DNA of 15,638 nt from Sphingomonadales bacterium (GCA_027489295.1 JAIYAA010000274.1:1-15638); one strand, 5' to 3'; counted from the stretch's first letter, positions 7,279 to 14,898 are shown. Numbers and translations are program-made. The notes: generated by a model from the sequence alone, not told the origin.

Positions 7279-10200
7279 CTATCGCGTTGATATCGCCTTA
7301 GAAGCGGCGCGTAGCGTAGGAAGTTCGGCTTGGAACGTAGCCCAGAGCATGGTGATTTCCTTGTGGCGCTTCCAAGATCGCTGCGCCACCTTCAGCACCG
7401 CGGCGCAGCTGCGTTCAGCCTGATCGATCTCGTCCGGCGCAATTCCGGGGGCCTGGCTCAGCAAAAGCCAGGACAGCATGCGATCAAGCTGAATTTGTGG
7501 CTGTGTCGAGAAATGCGGGCGTGAGGCGATAGACTCAATCGTCCGGGTCCGTTGACGCATGAGGTCGATATCGCCTTCAGCGACCGCCACACCAGCGGCC
7601 AGGGCGCCGACATGGCTGACTTGAACCATGACATTATCGACGAATAGATCGCGCTTTGCAATCCGCTCGATCATCGCAATGGCGTGATCGAGCCGCTTTG
7701 GGTCCGCCCGGTCTTTTGTGATGGCGCGCCATCCCGCCGCCCTCGCCACCTGGGTGATTTCATCATCGACGTAGGCATCCCCGGAGGTTAACGTTTCAAG
7801 TTTCTCCAAAGTGCGCAGGGCAAGCGCGGGCAACGGGAGCACTGCCTCGTTGACCAGCCTCGCCCATGTTATTGCCAACGCGCCCTTGGTGAGGACGTCG
7901 TCTTGAAGCAAGGGGCTTGCGGCGGCGTCTTCGACGCGGATCACCGCCTCCCTGCAAAGCGCGAGGTTGTTCTTGTGAGTTTCGACAAGACTTTGCCAGG
8001 TGATCACCCGCAGTCTCTGGAACGCGACATCGCGATGATATGCGTCAGCTCCCGATATAAGCTCGAACCTGGTGGCAAGCCGCTGGGCCTCTGTGACGCT
8101 GTGCTGAGCCGCCCTACTCGTGATGCTGTATAGATCGGCAAGCGCGAGGGCGGTTGCCCGGTGACGGCTTGCTTTCATTCTCATCGGCGACTGTGTGAAG
8201 CGCTCGATCGTCGCGGTTATGGATTCAGCCGGTTCCTGTCTCAGGCTGCGTAGATAAGCAGCTTGCACGATGGGATCGGAATGCAGGAACGGCTGATCGG
8301 CCAAAGCTGAAAGAGCAGATAATGCCAGGCGACGGTCGACCTGGGCTTCAGCACCATTGTTAATGAGTGCCTCCCAGGCCAGCGCTCTCCACCGTTGCGC
8401 AGCGACCACACCAACGCTCGACGGATGTCCGCATATGCTTTCAATCTCTTGGACCAGCGATAGACAGCTTTTCTCCGCGTTAGATCTTGCGAGAGCGTTG
8501 TGGAAAAGCGTGATAATTAGCCAATAGGGTGGTCCGGCAGTCGATAGATCGCCCAGCGAGCGCCTTTGGACCTTCAGGAGGTGCTCGGTGGCGACATCAA
8601 CATCGATTTCGGCTATCCGTGCCATCTGCGCGGCGGCGATGCCGCTGAGCATCGAGGCTTCGGCTCTGACCGTCAGAGCCGTTATGCATGTCGCTAAAAT
8701 GGTGCGGATAGCGTTCGAACCTGACGTCCAGCTCTCATATTTCAATGTCGCCAAAATCTGCTGCGCCTTCGCTTTCTCCGGCAGCAGAGCTTCGACGCGG
8801 GAAAGCCGATCGTGGAAGGTGTCCCTATCAGCATCAGCATGTTCATCCATGCCTATAGATGAGGAATGCTCGACAACTGTAGCGAGCAACGTGACATAGG
8901 TGGCGAGAACGTCATCGCGCTCTAGCGCGCTGGCCGACTCTTTCAACAGGGCGTAACTGAGCTCGATGGCGAACATCGGCACGGCCGCGCCGACCAGATA
9001 GCCCATCGGAAGTCTTTCGAGCGCTTCGTCATCCTCACCAGGTCCAGCGGCCGGTTTATCCTCCGCGGCTGCCCGACGCGCGGCATCCCGGTGCACGCTG
9101 GCGATCAGCCCTTCGCATAGGGCGGCCACGAGCGCGAAGCGGTCAGCCTCTGAGCTACCAGCGACCAAGGCGTCAATATCGCGCCATACCGCAGAATATT
9201 CTCGTTGTCCCTGAATGCCGGCCATTAGAAGGGCTTGCGCCAGGAAAATCCGTATCCGAGTGTCGTCTCGCGCTATCATCGGCGGGGTACGCAAGGCGAT
9301 ACCGAGCGGATCCTCTTCGCCGCTCAGGCGCTCGACGGCGCGCAGGTAGCGAGCGGGTGATAGCTGAAATGCCGCTGCAACGACCGTGGTTGCCGTAGCT
9401 GCGGGGGTCTGTCTCGCAATCTGGGCACGGACAAATTCGTCCCCGATGAGTTCGGGTTTTATCGCAGGCAGCAGTTCCGCCAAGTTGGTCGCTCCGCGGC
9501 CTTCCACCGGAAAACTGCGCTCAAGAACTTCGCGCAAAGGTATACGATTTTCGAACACATTATTCAGGCGGTCGATTGGACATGGAACGCCGACAAGGGT
9601 TGCGGTTGTAAGCGCCAGCATTGCCATCTTATCGTCGACGGGATACCCCGCTGAGCGCAGAGCAGAATTGATGCGCGCCAACCGCGCATCGAGCAGTTTG
9701 GTTCGTGTCATCTTGCTGAGACTTCCGCCGCTGGACAGCCATTCAAACCCCAGCTCTACAAGAAGCGGGTTGCCCTCCGTGATGACAGCGAACCTATTTA
9801 TATCGCGGGTCATGTAAAGTTTTGTTGCGGCGCTTCCCGCAAGCATTCGCGGCGCAAGAATTCGAATCTCGCGTTCTCCGAACGTCTTTGAACCTAGCGT
9901 CAAAACAAGATTGGCAACCGCCCCCATTTTGTAGTGATGCTCGAGGTCGAGCGGCATCGTTTGGTTGATGATGATCAGGCGTACCTTGTGCGCGAAAGCG
10001 CCAGCTTGCGCGGCGCTCATTAGAATAGCGACGACCTCGACCGTTACACCGGGTGCCGGATCGTCCAGCAGGACGACTGTCGGTCGTCGAGGGCGCCATC
10101 CTCGAAGGTGCTGGAGTCGCTGCGGGTCGATGACGCCGCTATCCCATCGATCATTGTCCATCCCCGCTGCGGCTTCGGCCGCCATGCGGCTCTTGCCTGC

Positions 10201-10776
10201 GCCAGGTCGGCCGAGCAGCAGCGCAAACGCGAACATCGGGACCTCGCGCTCGCCCTTTTCGTCTCGCAGGAACGTGTCGAGGCGGATCCATGCCTCGCGA
10301 GCAGGTCCAAAGGAAGGTGCCTGCCACGACATCGGTTTCGATCCAGCCAGCCCGTGGGCAGCAACATCCAGACTGCTTATAGGTTCGATCCGCCAATCGT
10401 CGCGAGGTTTGTAAACCTTGCTTGCGATCCACTCCGCAGGTCGTCGGCCCAAATAGACGCCCAATAGTCCGCCCACTACGGTTCGGGCAACAATCCAGTA
10501 TCCCTCAATAATCACATCAAGTTTTGCTTCGGGGACTGACTCGGAAACCCACGAGAGCAAGGGAAGATCGTTGAGGCCCTTACGAAGAGCAGCAACTGCA
10601 ATGTCTCGGCCGAAGACGATGACAATGAGCTCGGTGAGCACAACAAAGAGTAGTGCGGCCCCGCCCGCGATCAAAGTTGTTCGGACGGTCCAATTTGCGG
10701 CACGCCGGCGACGCTCCCAACGTCGACGCCGCTCCGTCCATAGCAAGCGTTCCGGATCCGGCATGCTGGTCCCCAT
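7279..10776 (-). CDS. Membrane-anchored STAND-like P-loop NTPase with C-terminal helical repeats
   Basis: This 1165-residue protein is unlike anything I can name. In order: a very basic N-terminus (RRRRWERRRR); a transmembrane helix at about 30-56; a short loop; a second hydrophobic helix at about 93-110 (YWIVARTVVGGLLGVYLG). Then a cytosolic NTPase: Walker A GRPGAGKS (189-196), Walker B VVLLDD (234-239), a sensor-1-like strand LIIINQT (267-273) and EGNPLL (334-339), which resembles the GxP step of STAND/NACHT ATPases. From about 470 to the end it is helical; the last 390 residues contain repeats of 43-46 residues. STAND proteins use such arrays to sense ligands and an N-terminal domain as effector; here the effector would be the membrane part. 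KAP NTPases also combine P-loops with membrane helices but place them inside the ATPase. The start is uncertain: ATG 10776, ATG 10764 (GGGGA five bases upstream) or GTG 10797. Function is inferred only. Confidence 0.8.
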   Translation of the reverse strand: MGTSMPDPERLLWTERRRRWERRRRAANWTVRTTLIAGGAALLFVVLTELIVIVFGRDIAVAALRKGLNDLPLLSWVSESVPEAKLDVIIEGYWIVARTVVGGLLGVYLGRRPAEWIASKVYKPRDDWRIEPISSLDVAAHGLAGSKPMSWQAPSFGPAREAWIRLDTFLRDEKGEREVPMFAFALLLGRPGAGKSRMAAEAAAGMDNDRWDSGVIDPQRLQHLRGWRPRRPTVVLLDDPAPGVTVEVVAILMSAAQAGAFAHKVRLIIINQTMPLDLEHHYKMGAVANLVLTLGSKTFGEREIRILAPRMLAGSAATKLYMTRDINRFAVITEGNPLLVELGFEWLSSGGSLSKMTRTKLLDARLARINSALRSAGYPVDDKMAMLALTTATLVGVPCPIDRLNNVFENRIPLREVLERSFPVEGRGATNLAELLPAIKPELIGDEFVRAQIARQTPAATATTVVAAAFQLSPARYLRAVERLSGEEDPLGIALRTPPMIARDDTRIRIFLAQALLMAGIQGQREYSAVWRDIDALVAGSSEADRFALVAALCEGLIASVHRDAARRAAAEDKPAAGPGEDDEALERLPMGYLVGAAVPMFAIELSYALLKESASALERDDVLATYVTLLATVVEHSSSIGMDEHADADRDTFHDRLSRVEALLPEKAKAQQILATLKYESWTSGSNAIRTILATCITALTVRAEASMLSGIAAAQMARIAEIDVDVATEHLLKVQRRSLGDLSTAGPPYWLIITLFHNALARSNAEKSCLSLVQEIESICGHPSSVGVVAAQRWRALAWEALINNGAEAQVDRRLALSALSALADQPFLHSDPIVQAAYLRSLRQEPAESITATIERFTQSPMRMKASRHRATALALADLYSITSRAAQHSVTEAQRLATRFELISGADAYHRDVAFQRLRVITWQSLVETHKNNLALCREAVIRVEDAAASPLLQDDVLTKGALAITWARLVNEAVLPLPALALRTLEKLETLTSGDAYVDDEITQVARAAGWRAITKDRADPKRLDHAIAMIERIAKRDLFVDNVMVQVSHVGALAAGVAVAEGDIDLMRQRTRTIESIASRPHFSTQPQIQLDRMLSWLLLSQAPGIAPDEIDQAERSCAAVLKVAQRSWKRHKEITMLWATFQAELPTLRAASKAISTR

Positions 10777-11004
10777 CAGCCCTGCGGGCGGCACCACGCG
10801 TCCATGCGCCGCTCCCCGGTGCCAGACTGTCAGGGCCGGTCGGGGTTGACCAGAGCTTTAACGCGCCGGCTCCTTCCCAAGCGGCACGATCGGACGGACT
10901 CGGGCAGAATCCAAAATCCCTCGCCAAAGAAGGACAAGGTCATCGTAGGGGGGGTGCCGCGTCACCAGCATGTAACACCATCATCACTACGGTCAGGCAA
11001 CGCT

Positions 11005-11528
11005 CTACGCCGGCTGCCGACAAGACTTGCCATTCGGCAACCCGCTCTGGAACGGCAGGAATGTCCCAGCGCCCGTGGGCAGCTCTCCCGGACACGGGCG
11101 CCAGTAGATTGAGATTTCGGTGTTTTCAGCAAGTGCAAGCGCATCCTCCGCGTCGATCCCGAGATAGCGCACCGTATTATCAATCTTGCTATGGCAGAGA
11201 AGGATCTGGACAGCCCTTAGATTGCCGGTCGCCCTGTAGATGATCGCTGCCGTCGTTCGCCTAAGCAAGTGGGTGCCATACTCGCTTCGCATAAGGCCGA
11301 CACCTGTCACCCATTCGTCGACAAGCCGAGCATACTGCCGTGTGCTCAGGTGCTCATCGTGATCAACCCGGCTTGGGAAAACATAATCATCCACCGTGCC
11401 GCCCCGGCGTTCGAGCCATGCCAGCAAGCTCGCTCGAGCATCCGGCAGTAATTCGAATTGAACGGGCCGGCCTGTTTTCTGCTGCATGACGATTGCCCGC
11501 GTTCGGATCTGCCCGCCGCTGACAAGGT
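11005..11528 (-). pseudogene. Second tyrosine recombinase, 5'-truncated
   Basis: The frame encodes the C-terminal catalytic part of a short (about 210-residue) tyrosine recombinase type common in proteobacterial islands. Visible family motifs are QQKTGRPVQFEL, STRQYARLVDEWV, the H-x-x-R box YGTHLLRRT, LLCHSKI (Cys where Gly is usual) and the nucleophile in TVRYLGID. The start codon, the N-terminal domain and the first catalytic Arg are missing: homology begins at DLVSGGQI and stops exactly where a 98-bp transposase fragment begins (11529). The C-terminus also runs about 30 residues past the usual end after ENTEI, with unrelated sequence. It should be inactive. The large NTPase lies downstream in the same orientation. 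Confidence 0.8.
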
Positions 11529-11626
11529 CAGCGGAAGTCGGTGTCGTCCGTCCACATGCGGTGGAGGACGACGGCCAGGCGACGCGCGACGGCGACGATG
11601 GCGCGCCGCATGCCCCGGCGCTGTGC
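11529..11626 (-). repeat. 98-bp copy of the IS110 transposase 3' part, first copy
   Basis: This segment equals 11985-12082 with one base difference, in the same orientation. Read on the minus strand it encodes [17 protein letters not shown] and what follows, part of the C-terminus of the IS110-group transposase. One edge (11528/11529) is the breakpoint of the truncated recombinase. The other edge (11626) is the same transposase nucleotide at which the IS1111-group element inserted in the second copy. Confidence 0.9.
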
Positions 11627-11947
11627 ATCTCTATCGCGGCCCGAGTCAACAGGCACACGCCACTCTCCGCCGTCGCGAATGCGCCGGTCGTGACGGTAGG
11701 CAGGCGACGAAGTGCAAATATGGGGTTTCTGCTGAGCTCGAGGTCGTCACACGAGGTTCGTGCTTCTCTCCGGGGTCGGCACGAAGCCGCCCCATGATGG
11801 GGTAAGAGAAAGCGGCGTGGATCAATCTTTTGAACGCCCTCACCGCTGGCGGCGGGGCTGCAGACGTTACGATCTCACACCACCTTCGTCCCCGTGAGGA
11901 CCTCTTCCTGCTGAGGTAGAACCGTGGAAGCTCCTGTCTGAATCGTA
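11627..11947. other. Non-coding scar region between transposase fragments
   Basis: This stretch of about 320 bp lies between the first 98-bp copy and the stop codon of the split IS110-group transposase. The part next to 11947 is probably the 3' flank of that element. It contains a perfect hairpin, CCCCAT-G-ATGGGG, at about 11794-11806. No frame in it resembles a protein I know, and the outer boundary of the IS110-group element cannot be fixed from this sequence alone. Confidence 0.4.
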
Positions 11948-12082
11948 TCAGGCTGCCGCGACTGCGGTGGCGGGTTCGCTGCCCCAGCGGAAGTCGGTGC
12001 CGTCCGTCCACATGCGGTGGAGGACGACGGCCAGGCGACGCGCGACGGCGACGATGGCGCGCCGCATGCCCCGGCGCTGTGC
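11948..12082 (-). pseudogene. IS110-group transposase, C-terminal fragment
   Basis: The minus-strand reading gives an Ala codon, then [32 protein letters not shown] and a short Ala-rich tail to TGA at 11948-11950. This is the C-terminus of the IS110 family, downstream of the Tnp_20 domain. It completes the protein that breaks off at 13459: ...LKAWGMKVA joined to QRRGMRRA. The break is exactly at the left edge of the inserted element (12082/12083). Confidence 0.85.
11985..12082 (-). repeat. 98-bp copy of the IS110 transposase 3' part, second copy
   Basis: This is the in-place copy of the 98-bp repeat, continuous with the transposase C-terminus and stop. It differs from 11529-11626 at one position (c versus t near 12000). 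It ends where the IS1111-group element begins. Confidence 0.9.
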
Positions 12083-12085
12083 TGG

Positions 12086-12100
12086 TGTGGACGGCCTCTC
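12086..12100 (+). repeat. Sub-terminal inverted repeat, left, of the IS1111-group element
   Basis: TGTGGACGGCCTCTC. It pairs with 13442-13456, 14 of 15 positions matching in inverted orientation. Confidence 0.85.
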
Positions 12101-12155
12101 ATCCCAACGGCTTCAAGACGCGTTAGCGTTGCGAGCCAGATGAGAGGAGAAGACG

Positions 12156-13187
12156 ATGACGAACATACCTGTACGGATCGGCATGGACACCGCCAAGTCG
12201 GTGTTCCAGCTTCATGGCGTTGACGAGAACGAAGCTGTGGTCGTGAGACGTCAGCTTCGGCGTTCGGAGATGATCCGCTATTTCACGAAGCTACCGCCCA
12301 CGCTGGTGGCGATCGAGTCTTGCGGGAGCTCCCATCATTGGGCTCGGCTGCTTCAGTCGTTCGGCCATGAGGTGAAGCTGATCCCGCCCCAGTACGTGAA
12401 GCCTTACGTCAAGCGCGGAAAGAACGATGCGGCCGATGCGGAGGCGCTGTGCGAAGCGGTGACCCGGCCGAGCATGCGGTTCGTGCCGGTGAAGTCGCGC
12501 GAGCGCCAGGCTGCATGCATGCTGATGACCGTCCGAGAGCGCTTGGTCAGCGTGAAGTCCCAGCTCTCCAACGCCTTCAGAAGCTACGCGGCGGAGTTCG
12601 GCATTGTTGGCCCGGCAGGGCGTCAGAACGTCAAAGCGCTGATGGAGCGGGTGCTCGAAGACGCCAGTCTCCCCGTGATGGCGCGTGACCTTTTCCTGTT
12701 TCAGGCCCGCGAGTACGCCGCGGTCGAGGGGCGGCTCGACGAGATCGAGACGAAGCTGATGAGGTGGCACCGCGAGGACGATTTAAGCCGGCGCGTTGCG
12801 ACGATTCCTGGCATCGGCCCGATAGGGTCGACCATGCTGAGCATGAAGGCGCCGCCGCAGGAGAGCTTCAGATCAGGCCGTGACTTCGCCGCCTGGATCG
12901 GTCTGACACCCAGAGATCATTCTACGGGCGGCCGCATGAGGCACGGAGGCATAACGAAGGCTGGTGACTCGGCGCTCCGCTCAACACTCATCGTGGGCGC
13001 AACAGCCCTGCTGCGACACATACGCGCGGGTCGGCGCGCACCCTCGCCGTGGCTCGCCGCCATGCTGGAGCGTAAGCCGCCGAAGGTCGTCGCGGTTGCG
13101 CTCGCGAACAAGTTCGCACGCATCGCTTGGCGCCTGATGGTGTCGGGCGGCGTGTATCACCGGCCGCTGTCCGCCAGCCCGGTTTGA
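12156..13187 (+). CDS. IS110-family (IS1111 group) transposase
   Basis: A 343-residue DEDD recombinase that moves the element by RNA-guided recombination, as shown for this family. The N-terminal RuvC-like domain (DEDD_Tnp_IS110) has its first Asp in IGMDTAKSVF (residue 11), the Glu in LVAIESCGSSHH and the paired Asp in RGKNDAADAEAL. After a coiled linker, the C-terminal Tnp_20 domain shows VATIPGIGPIGSTML, GLTPRDHSTGGR and GITKAGDSALRSTL, which holds the conserved serine. GAGGAG at 12144-12149 stands six bases before the ATG. The gene is intact and sits inside another IS110-family transposase gene in the opposite orientation. Being whole while its host is broken, it is the later arrival. Confidence 0.95.
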   Translation: MTNIPVRIGMDTAKSVFQLHGVDENEAVVVRRQLRRSEMIRYFTKLPPTLVAIESCGSSHHWARLLQSFGHEVKLIPPQYVKPYVKRGKNDAADAEALCEAVTRPSMRFVPVKSRERQAACMLMTVRERLVSVKSQLSNAFRSYAAEFGIVGPAGRQNVKALMERVLEDASLPVMARDLFLFQAREYAAVEGRLDEIETKLMRWHREDDLSRRVATIPGIGPIGSTMLSMKAPPQESFRSGRDFAAWIGLTPRDHSTGGRMRHGGITKAGDSALRSTLIVGATALLRHIRAGRRAPSPWLAAMLERKPPKVVAVALANKFARIAWRLMVSGGVYHRPLSASPV

Positions 13188-13458
13188 CCTGAGGTCGGCG
13201 TCGACGGGCGAGTAACGCCGCCTGATGGTTAGCCAACGAACTTGCAGGGCGCATGAGATGGAATGACCGATTGGTCGATACGCGCGAGCTTCCGAAGGTT
13301 ACACTGGCATTCCGATGCCGCTAATGTGCTTGGAACGGGCGTAGCGAACACCATCTGGGCCAGCGGGGTTAACTCGCGTAAACAGGCCGGACATCTGATA
13401 GCAAGCAATCGGGTCAGAAATTCTGCTAGTGTCCTACAAGCGAGGGGCCGTCCACATC
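13188..13458 (+). ncRNA. Candidate guide (seeker/bridge) RNA region of the IS1111-group element
   Basis: The 271 bp between the transposase stop and the right end have no credible gene. In IS1111-group elements the RNA that specifies target and donor is encoded in this position. GAAGGTT at 13294-13300 is exactly complementary to the right side of the target on the element's sense strand (AACCTTC, 13462-13468), and the match extends with one gap as CAC. A weaker five-base match (TGTGC, 13325-13329) repeats the end of the left target flank. RNA ends and folding were not computed. Confidence 0.4.
13442..13456 (-). repeat. Sub-terminal inverted repeat, right, of the IS1111-group element
   Basis: Complement reads TGTGGACGGCCCCTC, one mismatch to the left repeat at 12086-12100. 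It overlaps the artificial extension of the broken outer transposase frame, which reads on for ten codons to a stop at 13426. Confidence 0.85.
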
Positions 13459-14373
13459 TGCAACCTTCATCCCCCAGGCCTTCAGCCACGACCAATGCCG
13501 GCTCTGGGTCATCAGGATCTGCGCCGCTTCGTACAGCATCGTACGCAGCATGGTGTCGCCGGACTTGGAGATGCCGCCATCATAGTCGATCTCGCCCGAC
13601 TGATGCCGCCGCGGCGTCAACCCGACATGCGCGCCGACCGCCCTGGAATGCAGAAAGCGTTGGGGCTGGTCGATCGAGGCACGGTAGGTAAGCGCCACCA
13701 CCGGACCGACGCCGGGCGCGGTCATCAACCGTCGTGACACCGGATCATGACGGACCGTGTCGAGCAGCATCTTGTGGAGGGTAGCGAGCTGCTGGCGCAT
13801 CACCCGCCGCACCGTCAGTAAAGGCTCGATGATCGCCGCCAGTCGCGGAAACCCCTCGACCAGCTGACGGATCCGGGCCTCGTAACCGATGGTGCTGACG
13901 ACACCGACCTTGAGGCCGAAGTTGCGCAGCGTGCCGCGCATGTCGGACTCGATGTCGATCAGCTTGCGCTGGACGAGCTTGCGGCTGGTCAGCAGCATCC
14001 GCTGTTCCTGCGCAGCCAGCGTCTTCACATGCACCGGCTTGAACAGGCCCACCCGCATCATCTGTGCGATGCCGCGCGCGTCGTTGCGGTCCGACTTGTT
14101 GATCTGCTGCGCCTGCAACAGCGCCTTCATGTGCCGGGTCTCGACGCAGATCGCCGGGTAACCCGCCTCGCTCAACCCGTTCACCAGCCACTGCGACAAC
14201 GGCCCCGCCTCAATCCCAACCCGCACGTAATCGCCACCGACCGACGTCAGCAGCACGGCGATGTTATCCGGCTCGCTCGGCACCTTGCGCTCGCACACCA
14301 CCTTGCCGGCATCGTCCACCACGCAAACCGACGTCTCCTTCACCGAGACGTCCAGACCCATGAAATGCGCCAT
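13459..14373 (-). pseudogene. IS110-group transposase, N-terminal part (interrupted)
   Basis: These 305 codons hold nearly all of an IS110-group transposase. The DEDD domain shows Asp in FMGLDVSVKET, Glu in VRVGIEAGPLSQWL and the Asp pair in NKSDRNDARGIAQ. The Tnp_20 domain has TAPGVGPVVALTYRA, HVGLTPRRHQSGEIDYDGG and ISKSGDTMLRTML. The gene breaks after LKAWGMKVA, where the IS1111-group element starts; the missing 43 residues are at 11948-12079. The frame now picks up ten foreign residues and stops at 13426, giving a 315-residue product that lacks the basic C-terminal tail. Whether that product keeps any activity is unknown. Fewer than 200 bp separate it from alpA, in the same orientation. 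Confidence 0.9.
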
Positions 14374-14562
14374 CGCCCTTACTCCTTCCCTCGATGCACG
14401 AGGTCAGGCTCGACCCCGATCCAGGCATCGTACGTGAAGGGGCTGCAATCTCATCCGCTGTAGGAATGCAGCCGCCGCGATACACCATCTTCTGACAAGA
14501 GCTGCCGCTCAACCTGCTGCATGGGAACGACGGGTTTGTCCCACACCCGGTCAATCGTTGCC
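14374..14562 (-). ncRNA. Candidate 5' non-coding (bridge RNA) region of the IS110-group element
   Basis: This gap of 189 bp between alpA and the IS110-group transposase start has no gene. Its size and its place upstream of the transposase fit the region that encodes the bridge RNA in IS110-group elements. Short GC-rich complementary stretches are present, but no fold was computed and no guide match was found by eye. Confidence 0.25.
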
Positions 14563-14769
14563 TCATCTCTCCGGGGTCGGAGCAGCCTCATATGTCATCG
14601 GATCTTCAAGCCAGCAGGTAGCAGCGGACTCGCGCCAGCCGATACAGCGGGTGCTGATCTGCGTGCTAGCGGGGAAGGTGCCTGCTTCCATCTTCCGGTA
14701 AAGGGTGGAGCGCGTGAGGCCTGTTAGAGCGAGGACGGCCTTGAGCCGGGGGGACACCAACAACCGCAT
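14563..14769 (-). CDS. AlpA-family regulator / excisionase-like protein
   Basis: A small (68-residue) winged-helix/MerR-like DNA-binding protein of the AlpA (phage CP4-57 regulator) family. The signature is clear: AVLALTGLTRSTLYRKMEAG for the helix-turn-helix and ISTRCIGWRESAATCWLEDP for the wing and following helix. AlpA proteins act as excisionases or as activators of the integrase gene. The ATG at 14769 is chosen because the family normally begins just before this helix; GGAGGAAG lies about 11-15 bases upstream, a little far, and the frame is open further upstream without family similarity. It sits at the end of the island opposite int, but in the excised circle the two would be neighbours across the att core. 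The paired boxes at 14899-14924 are about 130 bp upstream. Confidence 0.85.
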   Translation of the reverse strand: MRLLVSPRLKAVLALTGLTRSTLYRKMEAGTFPASTQISTRCIGWRESAATCWLEDPMTYEAAPTPER

Positions 14770-14898
14770 CGGAACATCGCCTTCCTCCGCTAACCCGCAC
14801 CCGATCGGTGAAGGAGGCTGCGCGATTAGCGGGGCGCGCACAGAAGCGTCGCCCGAATCGTCCTTGCGAGGGTTCATCTGAGCGCATTTCATCCGACG

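Larger units (their letters stand above)
12083..13458 (+). mobile_element. IS1111-group insertion sequence, complete (about 1376 bp), inside the IS110 transposase
   Basis: The boundaries come from the interrupted gene: outer transposase sequence stops at 12082 and resumes at 13459, with TGC on both sides (12080-12082 and 13459-13461), so the edges are ambiguous by three bases. Just inside are sub-terminal inverted repeats, TGTGGACGGCC[T/C]CTC, at 12086-12100 and, as complement, 13442-13456. They lie 3 and 2 bases from the inferred ends. Sub-terminal repeats, a short upstream region (73 bp) and a long downstream non-coding region (271 bp) are the marks of the IS1111 subgroup of IS110 elements. 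Confidence 0.88.
11948..14562 (-). mobile_element. IS110-group element, split by an IS1111-group insertion (outer limits approximate)
   Basis: The transposase halves at 13459-14373 and 11948-12082 are on the same strand. They join in frame once the 1.4-kb inner element is removed, giving 348 codons. The limits given are the transposase stop and the alpA stop. The 189 bp between the transposase start and alpA have the size expected for the 5' non-coding region that encodes the guide RNA in IS110-group elements. IS110 elements leave no long target duplication, so the true ends need an empty-site comparison. The element seems to have landed just downstream of alpA. Confidence 0.7.

Noticed and set aside
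10777..11004. A possible small gene between the NTPase and the truncated recombinase (several open frames on both strands).
   Set aside because: None has a convincing start site, motif or amino-acid composition; 228 bp of ordinary high-GC sequence easily gives such frames.
13426..14373. Treating the IS110-group transposase at 14373-13426 as an intact 315-residue gene.
   Set aside because: The last ten codons are inner-element sequence, and the true C-terminus is found at 12079-11948 beyond the insertion.
11766..14581. The 15-mer TCTCTCCGGGGTCGG occurs at about 11766-11780 and again at about 14567-14581, on either side of the IS110 region.
   Set aside because: A direct repeat of this length is not expected from IS110 insertion, one copy lies inside alpA coding sequence, and in a GC-rich 15.6-kb window a 15-base match can arise by chance.
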